Shown here: piece by piece, positions 38,329 through 49,998 of the stretch
How positions within the stretch are numbered: position 1 is the stretch's first letter
Layout: every line of letters begins with the position of its first letter
Assembly: GCA_009746045.1 (NCBI GenBank)
Contig: RPFO01000648.1
Coordinates: 526,734 to 590,733, forward strand
Direction of reading: 5' to 3'
Source: Mesostigma viride
Lineage: Eukaryota; Streptophyta; Mesostigmatophyceae; Mesostigmatales; Mesostigmataceae
Length of the DNA stretch: 64,000 bases
Made by a program: the position numbers and the translations under genes
The notes under the pieces: generated by a model
What the model was told of the DNA's origin: nothing
Database searches by the model: none
What the model saw: the letters and a program-made list of their open reading frames with translations, nothing else

Positions 38329-39837
38329 TTAATGGCTGGTAGGGTCGGCGGCGGCCCGGTAGCCCTTGACCGCACTGTCATGGGCCTGGCGCATCTGGAC
38401 CAGCAGCCTCTCCACCCCTTCGAGGGTGTCTCGCCGGACGGACTTTTCAGCTAAGGCTTGGCTTGTGAGAAGGTCAGTCGGCGTGAGCGGATGCCTGCCC
38501 GTGTTGAGGAAGAATGGTGTGAAGCCATGAGCTGCCTGGGGGGCGTTATTCAGGGAGAACTCCACCAAACCCAAGAACTCTTCCCAGTTGCTTCCCACCG
38601 CGTCGGTGTAGTGGCGCATGGTCTCTTGCACTGTGCGGTTCAGCCTCTCCACCAGGTGGGAGGACGAGCTGTGATATGCTGTCCCCAGCGACACCTTGGT
38701 GCCCAGGCATTCAAAGAACTCCTGCCAGAAGCGGGCCGTGAACAGCTTGTCTCGGTCCGATATGAATTGCCGGCTGAGTCCGTGGTACCTAAACACGTGG
38801 TGAAGGTATAGCTTAGCGCAAGCCTCGGCCGTGAGCTCGGCCGGACATGGTGCCAGGTGACACATGCGCGTCAAACGGTCCAGGAAAACCAGAATCATGT
38901 TGTTGCCATTCTTGGTCTTCCGGAAGGGGCCAACAAAATCCATCATCAAGGAATCCCAAGGGCCCACAGGGTCTGGTAGGGTCTGGGGGACCGCCTGTGA
39001 GCCCGTATTGCGGGACTTCATGATCTGACATGATGGACACTCACGCACGTACGTCTCAATGTACTCTCGCATGCCTGGCCAGTAGAAGTTCTTTCGGGCC
39101 CGTGGCAGCAAGCGGTGGATCCCTTGGTGGCCACCGGCGAGAGAGTCATGGAGCTCATGGAGCAGAGCCGCTCGACATATCTCCGGGACGTACAGGCGCC
39201 AGCAGTCTGGCCTCACCATGACATAGAGTCGCCCGTCCTGGAACTTGCACGGGAGCTTGCCCATCTGCTTGGGGTGCGACCTGATTGCCTCTAAGGCCGC
39301 GGGCTCCATGACAGTGAACCGACTAATCAACGTCTCCAGGACAGAAGTGATCGTGTACGTGTCCGCCTCCTCCTCAAGGATTTGGTGCACGTACTCCGAA
39401 AAAATGGTAGGGGGCCCGATGCACTGCAGGTGAAAAATTCCCTGAGCCGGTACCACGTGGCTGAGTGGCACTCGTGACCGGGACCCCTCCCTTTCCCCGG
39501 GGGCGCGCACGTCCTCCCGCGCGGCCTCCCAGTCGGGAGACAGGTCGTCCTGGGTCGTGCGACCGGTGTGGAACAGATAGCGACTGTGCGGCGACTTGTT
39601 GCGGGGCTGGGTGGCTTCCCGCTCGTGCGTGATGTTATGCACGTCGGGGCCCTGCATTTGGTATTCGCTGACAGGACTCCAAAAGGAACCGTCAGGGAAC
39701 CACACCACGCGACGCCGAATGCTAATGTCCACATCCTGCGCGTCCAGCCAGTCGATGCGGATGATGATGTCTGCAGCTCCAAGCGGTGCGACCGTGGCTT
39801 TGTTCGCAAACGGTTTCCATCCCATGGCAGCAGCCGC
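38329..39837 (-). CDS. Ty3/gypsy integrase with protease remnant, RT missing (G1)
   Basis: The frame is open from 39954; the gypsy-like part begins near 39837. An aspartic protease C-terminus (IIRIDWLDAQDVDIS, WFPDGSFW) is followed after a linker by integrase. The zinc region is H..H in LLHELHDSLAGGH and CPSC in ECPSCQIMK. The DDE core has MMDFVGP (first Asp), FISDRDKLFTARFW (second Asp) and SHLVERLNRTVQE (Glu). It ends soon after the core at ADPTSH without a chromodomain. The RT and RNase H normally between protease and integrase are absent, so this is an internally deleted copy although the ORF is open. Confidence 0.8.
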   Translation of the reverse strand, partial: AAAAMGWKPFANKATVAPLGAADIIIRIDWLDAQDVDISIRRRVVWFPDGSFWSPVSEYQMQGPDVHNITHEREATQPRNKSPHSRYLFHTGRTTQDDLSPDWEAAREDVRAPGEREGSRSRVPLSHVVPAQGIFHLQCIGPPTIFSEYVHQILEEEADTYTITSVLETLISRFTVMEPAALEAIRSHPKQMGKLPCKFQDGRLYVMVRPDCWRLYVPEICRAALLHELHDSLAGGHQGIHRLLPRARKNFYWPGMREYIETYVRECPSCQIMKSRNTGSQAVPQTLPDPVGPWDSLMMDFVGPFRKTKNGNNMILVFLDRLTRMCHLAPCPAELTAEACAKLYLHHVFRYHGLSRQFISDRDKLFTARFWQEFFECLGTKVSLGTAYHSSSSHLVERLNRTVQETMRHYTDAVGSNWEEFLGLVEFSLNNAPQAAHGFTPFFLNTGRHPLTPTDLLTSQALAEKSVRRDTLEGVERLLVQMRQAHDSAVKGYRAAADPTSH

Positions 39838-40198
39838 CTTAAGATAGAGACCTGCCACGGGCGGACGTTGACAGCGCAAAAATTCTGCAGCTTTAAGGGG
39901 TCCGGACGGACCGGAATTATTTCGCGCCAAAAAATTCGCGCCGGTACCCGGCACGTGAAATTGTGGTGCACGATGCGCGTAACCCTTCCCTATGCATGTC
40001 TCAACTCGTTCACTCCATCACTGAGGGCTCCAGACATTATTTTTCACAAAATACGTTTACGCACAAGAGACTCTTGGACCAAAGTCGCATAATTGGTGAA
40101 TAAAGCATCTGCAGGCCCCCCCAGCCAGCTGATGCTGCCATCTCACTTCCCGCTTCCCCCAGCCTGGCCATTCTGGCCGTGGAGGACCCGTCACCAAT

Positions 40199-40236
40199 AG
40201 TGAAGGCCTAGCCTGCCTGCTAGAGTGCCCCTCACT
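40199..40236 (-). ncRNA. Conserved 3'-region hairpin, N5 copy 1
   Basis: AGTGAGGG/CCTTCACT, GCACT/G internal loop, CTAGC/GCTAG and loop AGGCAG. Confidence 0.65.
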
Positions 40237-40265
40237 TACTGGTCGCGGGGAAGCCTGTCACCAAC

Positions 40266-40303
40266 AGTGGGGCCCCAGCTTGTCTGCTGGAGTGCGCCCC
40301 ACT
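40266..40303 (-). ncRNA. Conserved 3'-region hairpin, N5 copy 2
   Basis: AGTGGGGC/GCCCCACT, GCACT/G internal loop, CCAGC/GCTGG and loop AGACAA. Confidence 0.65.
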
Positions 40304-42398
40304 AGCGAAGTCTCAAACAATGCCTTGATCCCCCTTGGATAGGAGAGAACAGCGTCCAACCAAAGGTACGGTCAATCAATCCCCCACACCTTTCTCCCCT
40401 CCTCGTCCAGCGAAAATAGCTGGCACGTCTGCCAACTTCCACCCTACACCATCCTCCTCGCGCTCCTCATGCCATAACTGTCACGATCCAGTGCTATGGC
40501 CCAGCGACTCGCCAAAAGTCACATGCCACAAGCTGCCGCTACGGTCACAGCCCTCTGTTTGCAGGGCGTAACCCGGGGTGCAAGCATCCCCAGGTACTCG
40601 CCCTAGAGGGCTGCCGGCGGCATACATAGCAAGGTGTAATCTCCATTCCATTCTCAGGACAGCTAGCCGGTCACTTAGGCTATCTTGAGCAAGCGCCCCT
40701 GCTCTTAGCCCTCACAACCGTCAAAACCAGCCGGTCTCACCAGGCTCCCCCCATTAAAATTGCCACCTCTTGGATGCCATTACAGATGTCATCCCAAAGC
40801 TCTCAGGGTTCCAGCCTGGCAGCGCCCAAAAGTCTTTTTACGTAGGCCGCTCATTTTGCCTCCCCCCAGTTCCAAAACACCACAGTCCTTAGCTCCCCAA
40901 AGCCGTCAAGAAAGGCACCTCCCCCAACCGGCCACCACTGGCCCAAGGCCGCCGAGCCGCCCTACCACCACGTAAGCCCTCGAGAAATAAAATCCAGGGA
41001 GCCACACCCAGCGCTCCTCCAGCCACCGGTTTTCCCCATAAAATTCGGCTCCACATATTCTTTTTCACGTTACCATCACGTAATGGACCAGCCGACCCGC
41101 TCCTTCAAAGCCATCGGGCTGTGACGCGGTATGCCCTGCCCGCAAAGCCCCGAGAGCCAAAGATAGCTAATGATGCCGCATTCAGATCTTGGGCAGCCGG
41201 CATTGCAGCCTACTATATTTTTTACACTGCTCGTCGTTGAGGGTCATCATGCAAGGCAGTATCAAACGTAAAACAGCTCGAACAAGCACGCCCAGGGCCG
41301 AAATAAAATTTTCGTTCCCTTACCGCACTTTCCGGCCTTGCGACTCAATTTCGGGTCAAAATTTCTATGCCCACCCCTCAAACGACGGGACAGCAGCCGG
41401 CCACCTTTGCTCGTCGTTTAGGACCATCGAAACAGGTCCAAGCAACCTTTATTCGCCTCGTCCCAGGTCAGTTAAGGCCGAAAAAGATTGCCGGCACCCT
41501 ACCGCAGATTTCGGCACTAAATCCGCAATTTCTGCCCCGATTTTCAACGACTGGCCCTCAAACGACCGCTTGGACGCCGACCACCGTCGCGCGTCTCTAA
41601 ATAAAATTCATTCCCAGCCCCCCCGGACTCGGGGAGGCCTTTTGCATTCGTTTAAATCATTGCCAGCCACCATGGCTGGCCGTCACCACTAATAAAAACG
41701 AATACCAGCACAGGCACACCTCGGCTGGTTATATGCCAGCACTTTTTCTCAGACTTGGGCCGGCGGCGGCCCAGGTCCTTCTAATTCGGGTCGAAACACA
41801 ATTCCGTGACCCATACAATATTCGTACACCATGCGAAGTGGCAGCGTACTTGCCCACTGTGGCGGATGCAAGTCCGGTACACCTGGTTTGGGCGCCAAAA
41901 GCACCCTTGGCCAGTTGTACTACAAGGAACCCATCCCTACTAATTCTTTTGACATTGTACTACGTTTAGTCTTGGTCTACTACACCCCAGTAGGTCCGTT
42001 CACCTCTTGAGCGTCCAGTGCTACGCCGAAGCACGTCAGCACTGGTTTGAACTAGAATGAACTAGTTTGAAGTAGATTGAAGTAGACTGTACTACCCTGT
42101 AGGCCAAGTGAAGTACTTGGAACTACGTCCAAGTACTTAGAACTAGTTTACAAGTTACTTGTACGGACTTTCACCCTATTAGAGGGCAGATCTCGTACCA
42201 CCACACTGGCGCCCCTTATTAAATTCCAGGGCCCTTATACATTGTAACTACTGCCCCTTATAAAAGACCAGGGCCTATTATAAAATATTAAATGCTCTAT
42301 TTATTTTTTATATGTGTTGTCACCCAGCGGCGTCCCTCGCCTCCTTCGCTCCCTCCGCCCCCACAAATCAGGGAATCCAGATCGAGGGAGATCAACCA

Positions 42399-43366
42399 TG
42401 CGCCAAGTTGGCCATGGCGACGTGCGTTAGGTAATAAATGCAGTAATATGGCAATAAGACCGCAGAAAACTATGCAGATGCGTCAAATCAAAGTTTCATC
42501 ATGATCTTGCGTAGCCGAAGATGCATTATTGACGAGATCGATGCCATTTTTCATCCGCGTTTGCGAGGGGGTCTGGCCCGGAAATCTTGCCGCAACGAAT
42601 AAGCAGCAATACATGCCTACAGCGATAATTACAAAGGTTCTTAGTCCCTAGCGATGCAGAAAGCAACGTTCATTAACGGGGAAAATGTTAAAGAACCTTT
42701 TATTTTATTACTTTTCCTCGTCATTTTCGGAAAGAAAACGCCAGGTCCTGCTTTATGCGCTGTCAACCCGTCCATGGGTGGCTGGCATTTCTTGCGCGCC
42801 TTGTCAGGAAAGATACCATGCCATTGTACGTCTATTATCCAGTGGTTACCCCCGAAGTCTATTGCGTTTAGAAATCCCTTTATTCTAAGCTTTCAGCACG
42901 GTTTCCTGGAAGGGTGCGTTGTTTTGTTCGCCGCTTGCTGCATGCACGTCTCTAGTTTTCCGGCAGCTTTCAACCGATTCGCTTACGTTATGCGTGGCAA
43001 GCTCTGAAATCCTGTCTAGGATTGATTTGGGTAATATCAAGGTAAGCTGCTACGTTAATGTAATGATATATGGAAGGATTTGGATGGCAGAGTGCTTATA
43101 TTGCATATTCAACACGTACCCCGGCATGCCTCGAGGGCGGCATGCAACAAGCTGGCGAGCATATGAACCGTGCGTCTCAACGTGCTGGGAAACAAGGTGG
43201 CTATACTTCTCTTGCTGGCCATGCTTTGTATATGTGTAAGCTATGCTTGCGTGTGTGTTCTCTTTAGATTTGTGGATCACAGCCACTATGCATCACAATC
43301 AATGTGCTCTCAAGGATGCTAGCCATGCTTATGAGGATGGCTGCAAGCCATTTCTCTTATGGCTTT
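42399..43366. other. Interior of E4; no gene recognised
   Basis: Short ORFs (up to 117 codons) without motifs. The segment near 42770-42810 resembles the reverse complement of E1 near 48820-48860, supporting membership of the TTAA family. Confidence 0.5.
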
Positions 43367-46286
43367 TGGTTGATCTCCCTCGATCTGGATTCCCTGATTT
43401 GTCGGGGCGGAGGGAGCGAAGGAGGCGAGGGACGCCGCTGGGTGACAGCACATATAAAAAATAAATAGAGCATTTAATATTTTATAATAGGCCCTGGTCT
43501 TTTATAAGGGGCAGTAGTCACAATGTATAAGGGCCCTGGAATTTAATAAGGGGCGCCAGTGTGGTGGTACGAGATCTGCCCTCTAATAGGGTGTAAGTCC
43601 GTACGAGTAACTTGTAAACTAGTTCTAAGTACTTGGATGTTGTTCCAAGTACTTCACTTGGCCTACAGGGTAGTACAGTCTACTTCAATCTACTTCAAAC
43701 TAGTTCATTCTAGTTCAAACCAGTGCTGACGTGCTTCGGCGTAGCACTGGACGCTCAAGAGGTGAACGGACCTACTGGGGTGTAGTAGACCAAGACTAAA
43801 CGTAGTACAATGTCAAAAGAATTAGTAGGGATGGGTTCCTTGTAGTACAACTGGCCAAGGGTGCTTTTGGCGCCAAAACCAGGTGTACCGGACTTGCATC
43901 CGCCACAGTGGGCAAGTACGCTGCCACTTCGCATGGTGTACGAATATTGTATGGGTCACGGAATTGTGTTTCGACCCGAATTAGAAGGACCTGGGCCGCC
44001 GCCGGCCCAAGTCTGAGAAAAAGTGTTGGCATATAACCAGCCGAGGTGTGCCTGTGCTGGTATTCGTTTTTATTAGTGGTGACGGCCAGCCATGGTGGCT
44101 GGCAATGATTTAAACGAATGCAAAAGGCCTCCCCGAGTCCGGGGGGGCTGGGAATGAATTTTATTTAGAGATGCGCGACGGTGGTCGGCGTCCAAGCGGT
44201 CGTTTGAGGGCCAGTCGTTGAAAATCGGGGCAGAAATTGCGGATTTAGTGCCGAAATCTGCGGTAGGGTGCCGGCAATCTTTTTCGGCCTTAACTGACCT
44301 GGGACGAGGCGAATAAAGGTTGCTTGGACCTGTTTCGATGGTCCTAAACGACGAGCAAAGGTGGCCGGCTGCTGTCCCGTCGTTTGAGGGGTGGGCATAG
44401 AAATTTTGACCCGAAATTGAGTCGCAAGGCCGGAAAGTGCGGTAAGGGAACGAAAATTCTATTTCGGCCCTGGGCGTGCTTGTTCGAGCTGTTTTACGTT
44501 TGATACTGCCTTGCACGATGACCCTCAACGACGAGCGGTGTAAAAAATATAGTAGGCTGCAAAGCCGGCTGCCCAAGATCTGAATGCCGCATCATTAGCT
44601 ATCTTTGGCTCTCGGGGCTTTGCGGGCAGGGCATACCGCGTCACAGCCCGATGGCTTTGATGGAGCGGGTCGGCTGGTCCATTACGTGATGGTAACGTGA
44701 AAAAGAATATGTGGAGCCGAATTTTATGGGGAAAACCGGTGGCTGGAGGAGCGCTGGGTGTGGCTCCCTGGATTTTATTTCTCGAGGGCTTACGTGGTGG
44801 TAGGGCGGCTCGGCGGCCTTGGGCCAGTGGTTGGTTGATCTCCCTCGATCTGGATTCCCTGATTTGTCGGGGCGGAGGGAGCGAAGGAGGCGAGGGACGC
44901 CGCTGGGTGACAGCACATATAAAAAATAAATAGAGCATTTAATATTTTATAATAGGCCCTGGTCTTTTATAAGGGGCAGTAGTCACAATGTATAAGGGCC
45001 CTGGAATTTAATAAGGGGCGCCAGTGTGGTGGTACGAGATCTGCCCTCTAAAAGGGTGAAAGTCCGTACAAGTAACTTGTAAACTAGTTCTAAGTACTTG
45101 GATGTTGTTCCAAGTACTTCACTTGGCCTACAGGGTAGTACAGTCTACTTCAATCTACTTCAAACTAGTTCATTCTAGTTCAAACCAGTGCTGACGTGCT
45201 TCGGCGTAGCACTGGACGCTCAGGAGGTGAACGGACCTACTGGGGTGTAGTAGACCAAGACTAAACGTAGTACAATGTCAAAAGAATTAGTAGGGATGGG
45301 TTCCTTGTAGTACAACTGGCCAAGGGTGCTTTTGGCGCCAAAACCAGGTGTACCGGACTTGCATCCGCCACAGTGGGCAAGTACGCTGCCACTTCGCATG
45401 GTGTACGAATATTGTATGGGTCACGGAATTGTGTTTCGACCCGAATTAGAAGGACCTGGGCCGCCGCCGGCCCAAGTCTGAGAAAAAGTGCTGGCATATA
45501 ACCAGCCGAGGTGTGCCTGTGCTGGTATTCGTTTTTATTAGCCCACCCAACCCACCCTGAGGGAAGTGAGATGGCAGCATCAGCTGGCTGGGGGGGCCTG
45601 CAGATGCTTTATTCACCAATTATGCGACTTTGGTCCAAGAGTCTCTTGTGCGTAAACGTATTTTATTTTGGGGGAGGTGCCTTTCTTGACGGCTTTGGGG
45701 AGCTAAGGACTGTGGTGTTTTGGAACTGGGGGGAGGCAAAATGAGCGGCCTACGTAAAAAGACTTTTGGGCGCTGCCAGGCTGGAACCCTGAGAGCTTTG
45801 GGATGACATCTGTAATGGCATCCAAGAGGTGGCAATTTTAATGGGGGGAGCCTGGTGAGACCGGCTGGTTTTGACGGTTGTGAGGGCTAAGAGCAGGGGC
45901 GCTTGCTCAAGATAGCCTAAGTGACCGGCTAGCTGTCCTGAGAATGGAATGGAGATTACACCTTGCTATGTATGCCGCCGGCAGCCCTCTAGGGCGAGTA
46001 CCTGGGGATGCTTGCACCCCGGGTTACGCCCTGCAAACAGAGGGCTGTGACCGTAGCGGCAGCTTGTGGCATGTGACTTTTGGCGAGTCGCTGGGCCATA
46101 GCACTGGATCGTGACAGTTATGGCATGAGGAGCGCGAGGAGGATGGTGTAGGGTGGAAGTTGGCAGACGTGCCAGCTATTTTCGCTGGACGAGGAGGGGG
46201 GAAAGGTGTGGGGGATTGATTGACCGTACCTTTGGTTGGACGCTGTTCTCTCCTATCCAAGGGGGATCAAGGCATTGTTTGAGACT
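43367..46286 (+). mobile_element. Non-autonomous YR element N6 (3' truncated, split by N7)
   Basis: A1 43367-44076; internal 44077-44831 and, after N7, about 45668-46286. It stops in GTTTGAGACT, before the hairpins and B1, where E4 sequence resumes. Confidence 0.78.
44832..45664 (+). mobile_element. Solo A-G tract-B unit (N7) nested in N6
   Basis: One A repeat (44832-45541), the CCCACCCAACCCACCC tract (45542-45557) and a truncated B to 45664, inserted in the internal region of N6 with loss of a few target bases. This is what recombination between A1 and A2 would leave. Confidence 0.78.
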
Positions 46287-46687
46287 CCCTGGGCCCAACC
46301 CATGCGTATTTGATTTGATCTTTTTTTTTTAGTCACAAAAAAGACGTATTTTTTGGTAAACTGCATAAGTATGCCCAGACGTGCGATTTTGGTGCTGCAA
46401 ATTAGCTCCATTCTTTGGTCTGGGTGGGGATTTGAACAAAATATGGTGTTTGGTACACAAGTGGGGGGGGGTTGTCCTAGGCAATCCGTGCTTGTAGGAC
46501 GTGTCGTTGCCAGATTTAGCTCCCTGCACATGTATTGTGATGGGCCTTTAACTCAACAAGTAGTGGGATGCATGCCCAAGGGTCATATTTATGGTCCCCC
46601 ATCATCATTTGCATTGCCAGCATGGGTATTGAGTGCAAAACATGTGTATTCAATTTTGGGGGGGGCAGGTCCGTCCGGACCCCTAAA

Positions 46688-49315
46688 GGGGACTCGCACG
46701 CCCAAAAGCCTGAAAAACTTACTTTAATGAATATCAGTTCCAATGCTCTTGGGAACCATCTAGTGATGATTGAGTACCATAAATATGATGTTTGGACATT
46801 CATGCCACCACTTGTTGGGGGTACTACCAGTTAACGCCAAGCGCATTGGCGTGATCCTGATTCGGCATATCTCTGCGATTCCAGCGGCACCGGAACAAGG
46901 TCATTCCGACAAGTATCAAGAAAGTTATGGCGTTCCGACTTCCCGGTCGCGCGCGAGCGCGAGCCGGCTGTTCTTCTAAGTCGCGCGTGAATATGTGCCG
47001 ACGGCATATGGGGTCGACAGTAATTCCTGGGCTGACAGGAATTAGGTGCTGAACCTACGACGGTATTGGATTAATACGTCGTACGCAGGAAATAGGAACC
47101 TTAACCTGTGGTCTGTTGGTACCGCAGGCTTAGTCCTGGACTATTGGGTGCAGACGCAATAATCACTGTGGACTGTACACTGTGGTCACTGTGCCTGTAT
47201 GGCAGACCTACTGTATAGGATCTGGACGCTGTACAGGTTGTTAATACTGTACCGGGGGTGTTAATACTGAGCAGGCCTACGAGGCTGCTCAGGCCTAGCA
47301 AAGCACAGTGCACAAGTATATAAAGAATAGGCCAGTGCCAACTGGTTAGATCTCTTGCGAGCCCGCCTCACGTGTGTTGCCTTGACTTGGCAAACTCGTG
47401 TCTAAGCACTCACGTGCACGAGTGCTGTAAGCCTATATTTTTAACTAAGCTCCATTCCAACCATTCTCATGATGAATGTATCCGCTTGCATTGGAATCTA
47501 TCTATCCCTACACATTGCGCTTTAACTCTACCCCCAACCACGCACCGGTGGCGAGCTAAAAATAGAAAAAGACGCTATTTATGAGATATTTTGCCCAAGA
47601 CAAACCACTTATCCAAATGACCTGCCCATACATTCCTGCAAAGTTCCCCCACTTCTAAAAAATCTGGGCTATTCACATGGTCAAAATAATCACATTTGTT
47701 TGAGTTATTAATTTCCCCGCAAAATGGGTACTTTTTTGAGCAAAAAAAAAAAAATCAAATCATCAACACATCGAATGGGGTCATCCATACATGCGAAATT
47801 CCACTGAGTGGGGGGAAACACAACCCCAAAGTTTGAGCTCATTCTGAGAAGCGTAGCTCAATTTATTGATTTTCCTGTGATGCCACCTGGGTAGACGCTA
47901 CAAGAGAATTGAGCTAGTGCTGAGCCAAAATGACATCTGTTTTGCTACCCTAGACACCCAAAAGCATGCCCACTTTGATCACGGAGTGTGGGGAGGATGT
48001 CCGGAGCGTCATACGCCCCACCCCTCCATCGGCACAGCCAGCCTTGTGAGTCTACCCTTATCAACAAGGCTGGTAGGACGACACGCCTGAGCAGCATATG
48101 TAATGCCTATCTCAGGCTAATAATGTGTAATTTTGTGCCAACAACCAAGTTGTTCCACCCAACAACACATCTTCAACACATCTTCAACAAAACCCTCTTC
48201 CAAAATGCCCAACAAGCCGGACACGTGGAGGACCACACACGCAGTATATAAAGAGAAAATAAGCTGACTTTTTATCCAGCCAACCTGTGGCTAGCTGCTC
48301 TGGTTAGCATGACAAAGGCTATCATTTACTCAGTGGGAAAGGTGAAGAGACCATTGGAACAACCTACCTGACGCATGTGCCACCAAAGCATTGTGTCCCG
48401 CAAAATGCACACTGCCCCCTTCCTAAAAAGCACGAGCCACTTTCTTTAGGAGACAGGTGCCAGCTCGTCAGTGTCTGGGGGAATGATGCCGCTGCTTAGG
48501 AAGACCGCGTGAATTTCCTCGAACACAACTGTCTATTAAGCAAAAGAAATTTCAGAGAAGCATGGAAATAAAAGCATTACACCTTCCCGACAGGTTGCGG
48601 GCCACGCGCTGCAGAAAGCCTGGCAGCCACGTCACAGACGAACTTGCTAAAAGACATCCAGGAATCCAGCGATGCAGCGCCAGACCCGCAACTTCCTGGC
48701 AGCATCTGGCCGGAAAGAAGGCAAAAAGCTTACACTCAACGAGCTAAGAAAGCAGGAAAACGCTCGATTAAGACGTTTAATACAAGAACGTACCATAACG
48801 GGCATCTATTCGTGCCCAGGCGCACAAGAAAGGCCACCCTTTCATGGAGAGGTTGGGCGCGCATCGCGCAGGCCTAATGTTATCTTACCACAAAATGACG
48901 GGAAAGGTAAAGATTACAGCGGGAATTTTTACGGCTTTAGAAACGTCATTAAACTAGCCTTCCTTACGACCATCAAAACTGGCAACAATCGACAATCACA
49001 CTGGCAGGCATCCATTATACTTTATTCATCCCGACAGAAATTCAGGCCGGACCCCCCCTGCCGATGGCAAAGAAAAAAGCCCGCGACATTATAGATCGCA
49101 ACCATCCCACCATAAATTAGAATCAGTAACTAATTTTCTCCAACAATCGAGCATTTATTCTGCTTTCCGCGGGCCAGATTTGTCACGTTTCGTCTAAAAG
49201 CAGTCGCCATGGCCACTTCCGCAAGGGGTGCGCGCACCGTGCACCCACTTTTCACGGTACGGAGGGTACCGCGGAATTATTTTGGCGCGGAAAATATTCG
49301 CCGCGCCGAGTCCCC
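46688..49315 (+). mobile_element. TTAA-flanked DNA element E1 (non-autonomous)
   Basis: The left end GGGGACTCGCACGCCC and right end (inward) GGGGACTCGGCGCGGC are flanked by TAAA (46684-46687) and TTAA (49316-49319). Subterminal boxes CCATAAATATGATG and GAGCTAAAAATAGAAAAA recur in E2 and E3. No ORF with transposase motifs. A solo LTR lies inside. Confidence 0.72.
46829..47527. mobile_element. Solo LTR-like insertion S1 with AGTTAA...TTAACT termini
   Basis: Flanked by CTACC at 46824-46828 and 47528-47532, interrupting the CTACC-CCC box that is intact in E2 and E3. It contains a TATATAAAG promoter-like box near 47317. AGT...ACT ends with 4-5 bp duplications are known for some gypsy-type LTRs. 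699 bp. Confidence 0.7.
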
Positions 49316-49319
49316 TTAA

Positions 49320-49529
49320 GTCGCAGTTTACGCACTTGCTGGTGTGGATCGTGCGGGGCAGGCCGCCATACGTGAGATCGCCATCTGAGGTGCGCCGTCG
49401 TAGCTTGTCACACCGGTAGCAATAGCGCAGGTTGCCTTCCGTCGAATTCGTGAGGATCTGAGCAATACAATGAAGCATCGGGGGGAGGGGGGGGCGGTGG
49501 ATTTCAGGGTTTTTAGAGCTCCGAAGCAC
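49320..49529 (-). pseudogene. Cys-rich coding fragment cut by E1/E4
   Basis: The minus-strand frame reads YCYRCDKLRRRTS, then SKCVNCDL up to the TTAA at 49316. If E1 and E4 are removed it joins LKLQNFCAVNV at 39896. The CxxC...CxxC...C spacing recalls the C-terminal Cys-rich domain of piggyBac-like transposases, but the fragment is short and the assignment tentative. Confidence 0.35.
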
Positions 49530-49998
49530 CCACTAGCAGATTTAACGAGGATATTAACCGAACTGAAAATTTTTCGGGAAAAGCTCGTGGTAACGCTAAA
49601 ATAGACTTACCAACGAAGAGAAATTCGCTCTCAGTGCTCGCGGACCCAGTGGTGGCTGGGCTACCGCGATGGTGTGCTTTTTTGCATCTGCAGACAGCAG
49701 CCTGCAAAAGGGTCGGCAGGCTCGTACCCACCCCCGCCCGAAAATTTGTTTCAGCATGCAGCACGTCGGTAAAATAGAAAAAAAATTATCATGAGCGATC
49801 GCACATCTCGGAGCATGTGCAGCAAAATTTTCCAGCGTTTATAATGCTTAAATGCCTCCATCAAGGTCACCGCCATTAAATCAGCCGACATAGCTTTTTG
49901 GCCTCAATTTGCACCGAAATTTGGTCCGTACCGTCCAGCTCAGTCGGGCACGTGGGAGAGAATTTTCCAGCCGGCTCTCCGCAGGAAAAGTTTGATGT
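49530..49998. other. No gene seen
   Basis: Unassigned sequence up to the YR-pol fragment. Confidence 0.5.

Larger units (their letters stand above)
39987..42398 (-). mobile_element. Non-autonomous YR element N5 (A-internal-B form)
   Basis: On the minus strand: A1 (42398-41691), internal, and B1 (about 40150-39987), with no A2, G-tract or B2. It ends exactly at the TGCATAGGGA boundary used at B1/A2 junctions elsewhere. It is inserted in the right subterminal part of E4 without an obvious target duplication. Confidence 0.82.
39897..46683 (-). mobile_element. TTAA-flanked DNA element E4 (contains N5, N6, N7)
   Basis: The right end at 39897 and left end at 46683 share the inverted GGGGTCCGGACGGACC, flanked by TTAA (39893-39896) and TAAA (46684-46687, probably mutated TTAA). 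Its own interior, visible at 39897-39986, 42399-43366 and 46287-46683, resembles E1-E3 in reverse (for example GGCCATGGCGACG and the CCATAAATATGA box). TTAA targeting is the hallmark of piggyBac-type elements. No transposase is present. Confidence 0.7.
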
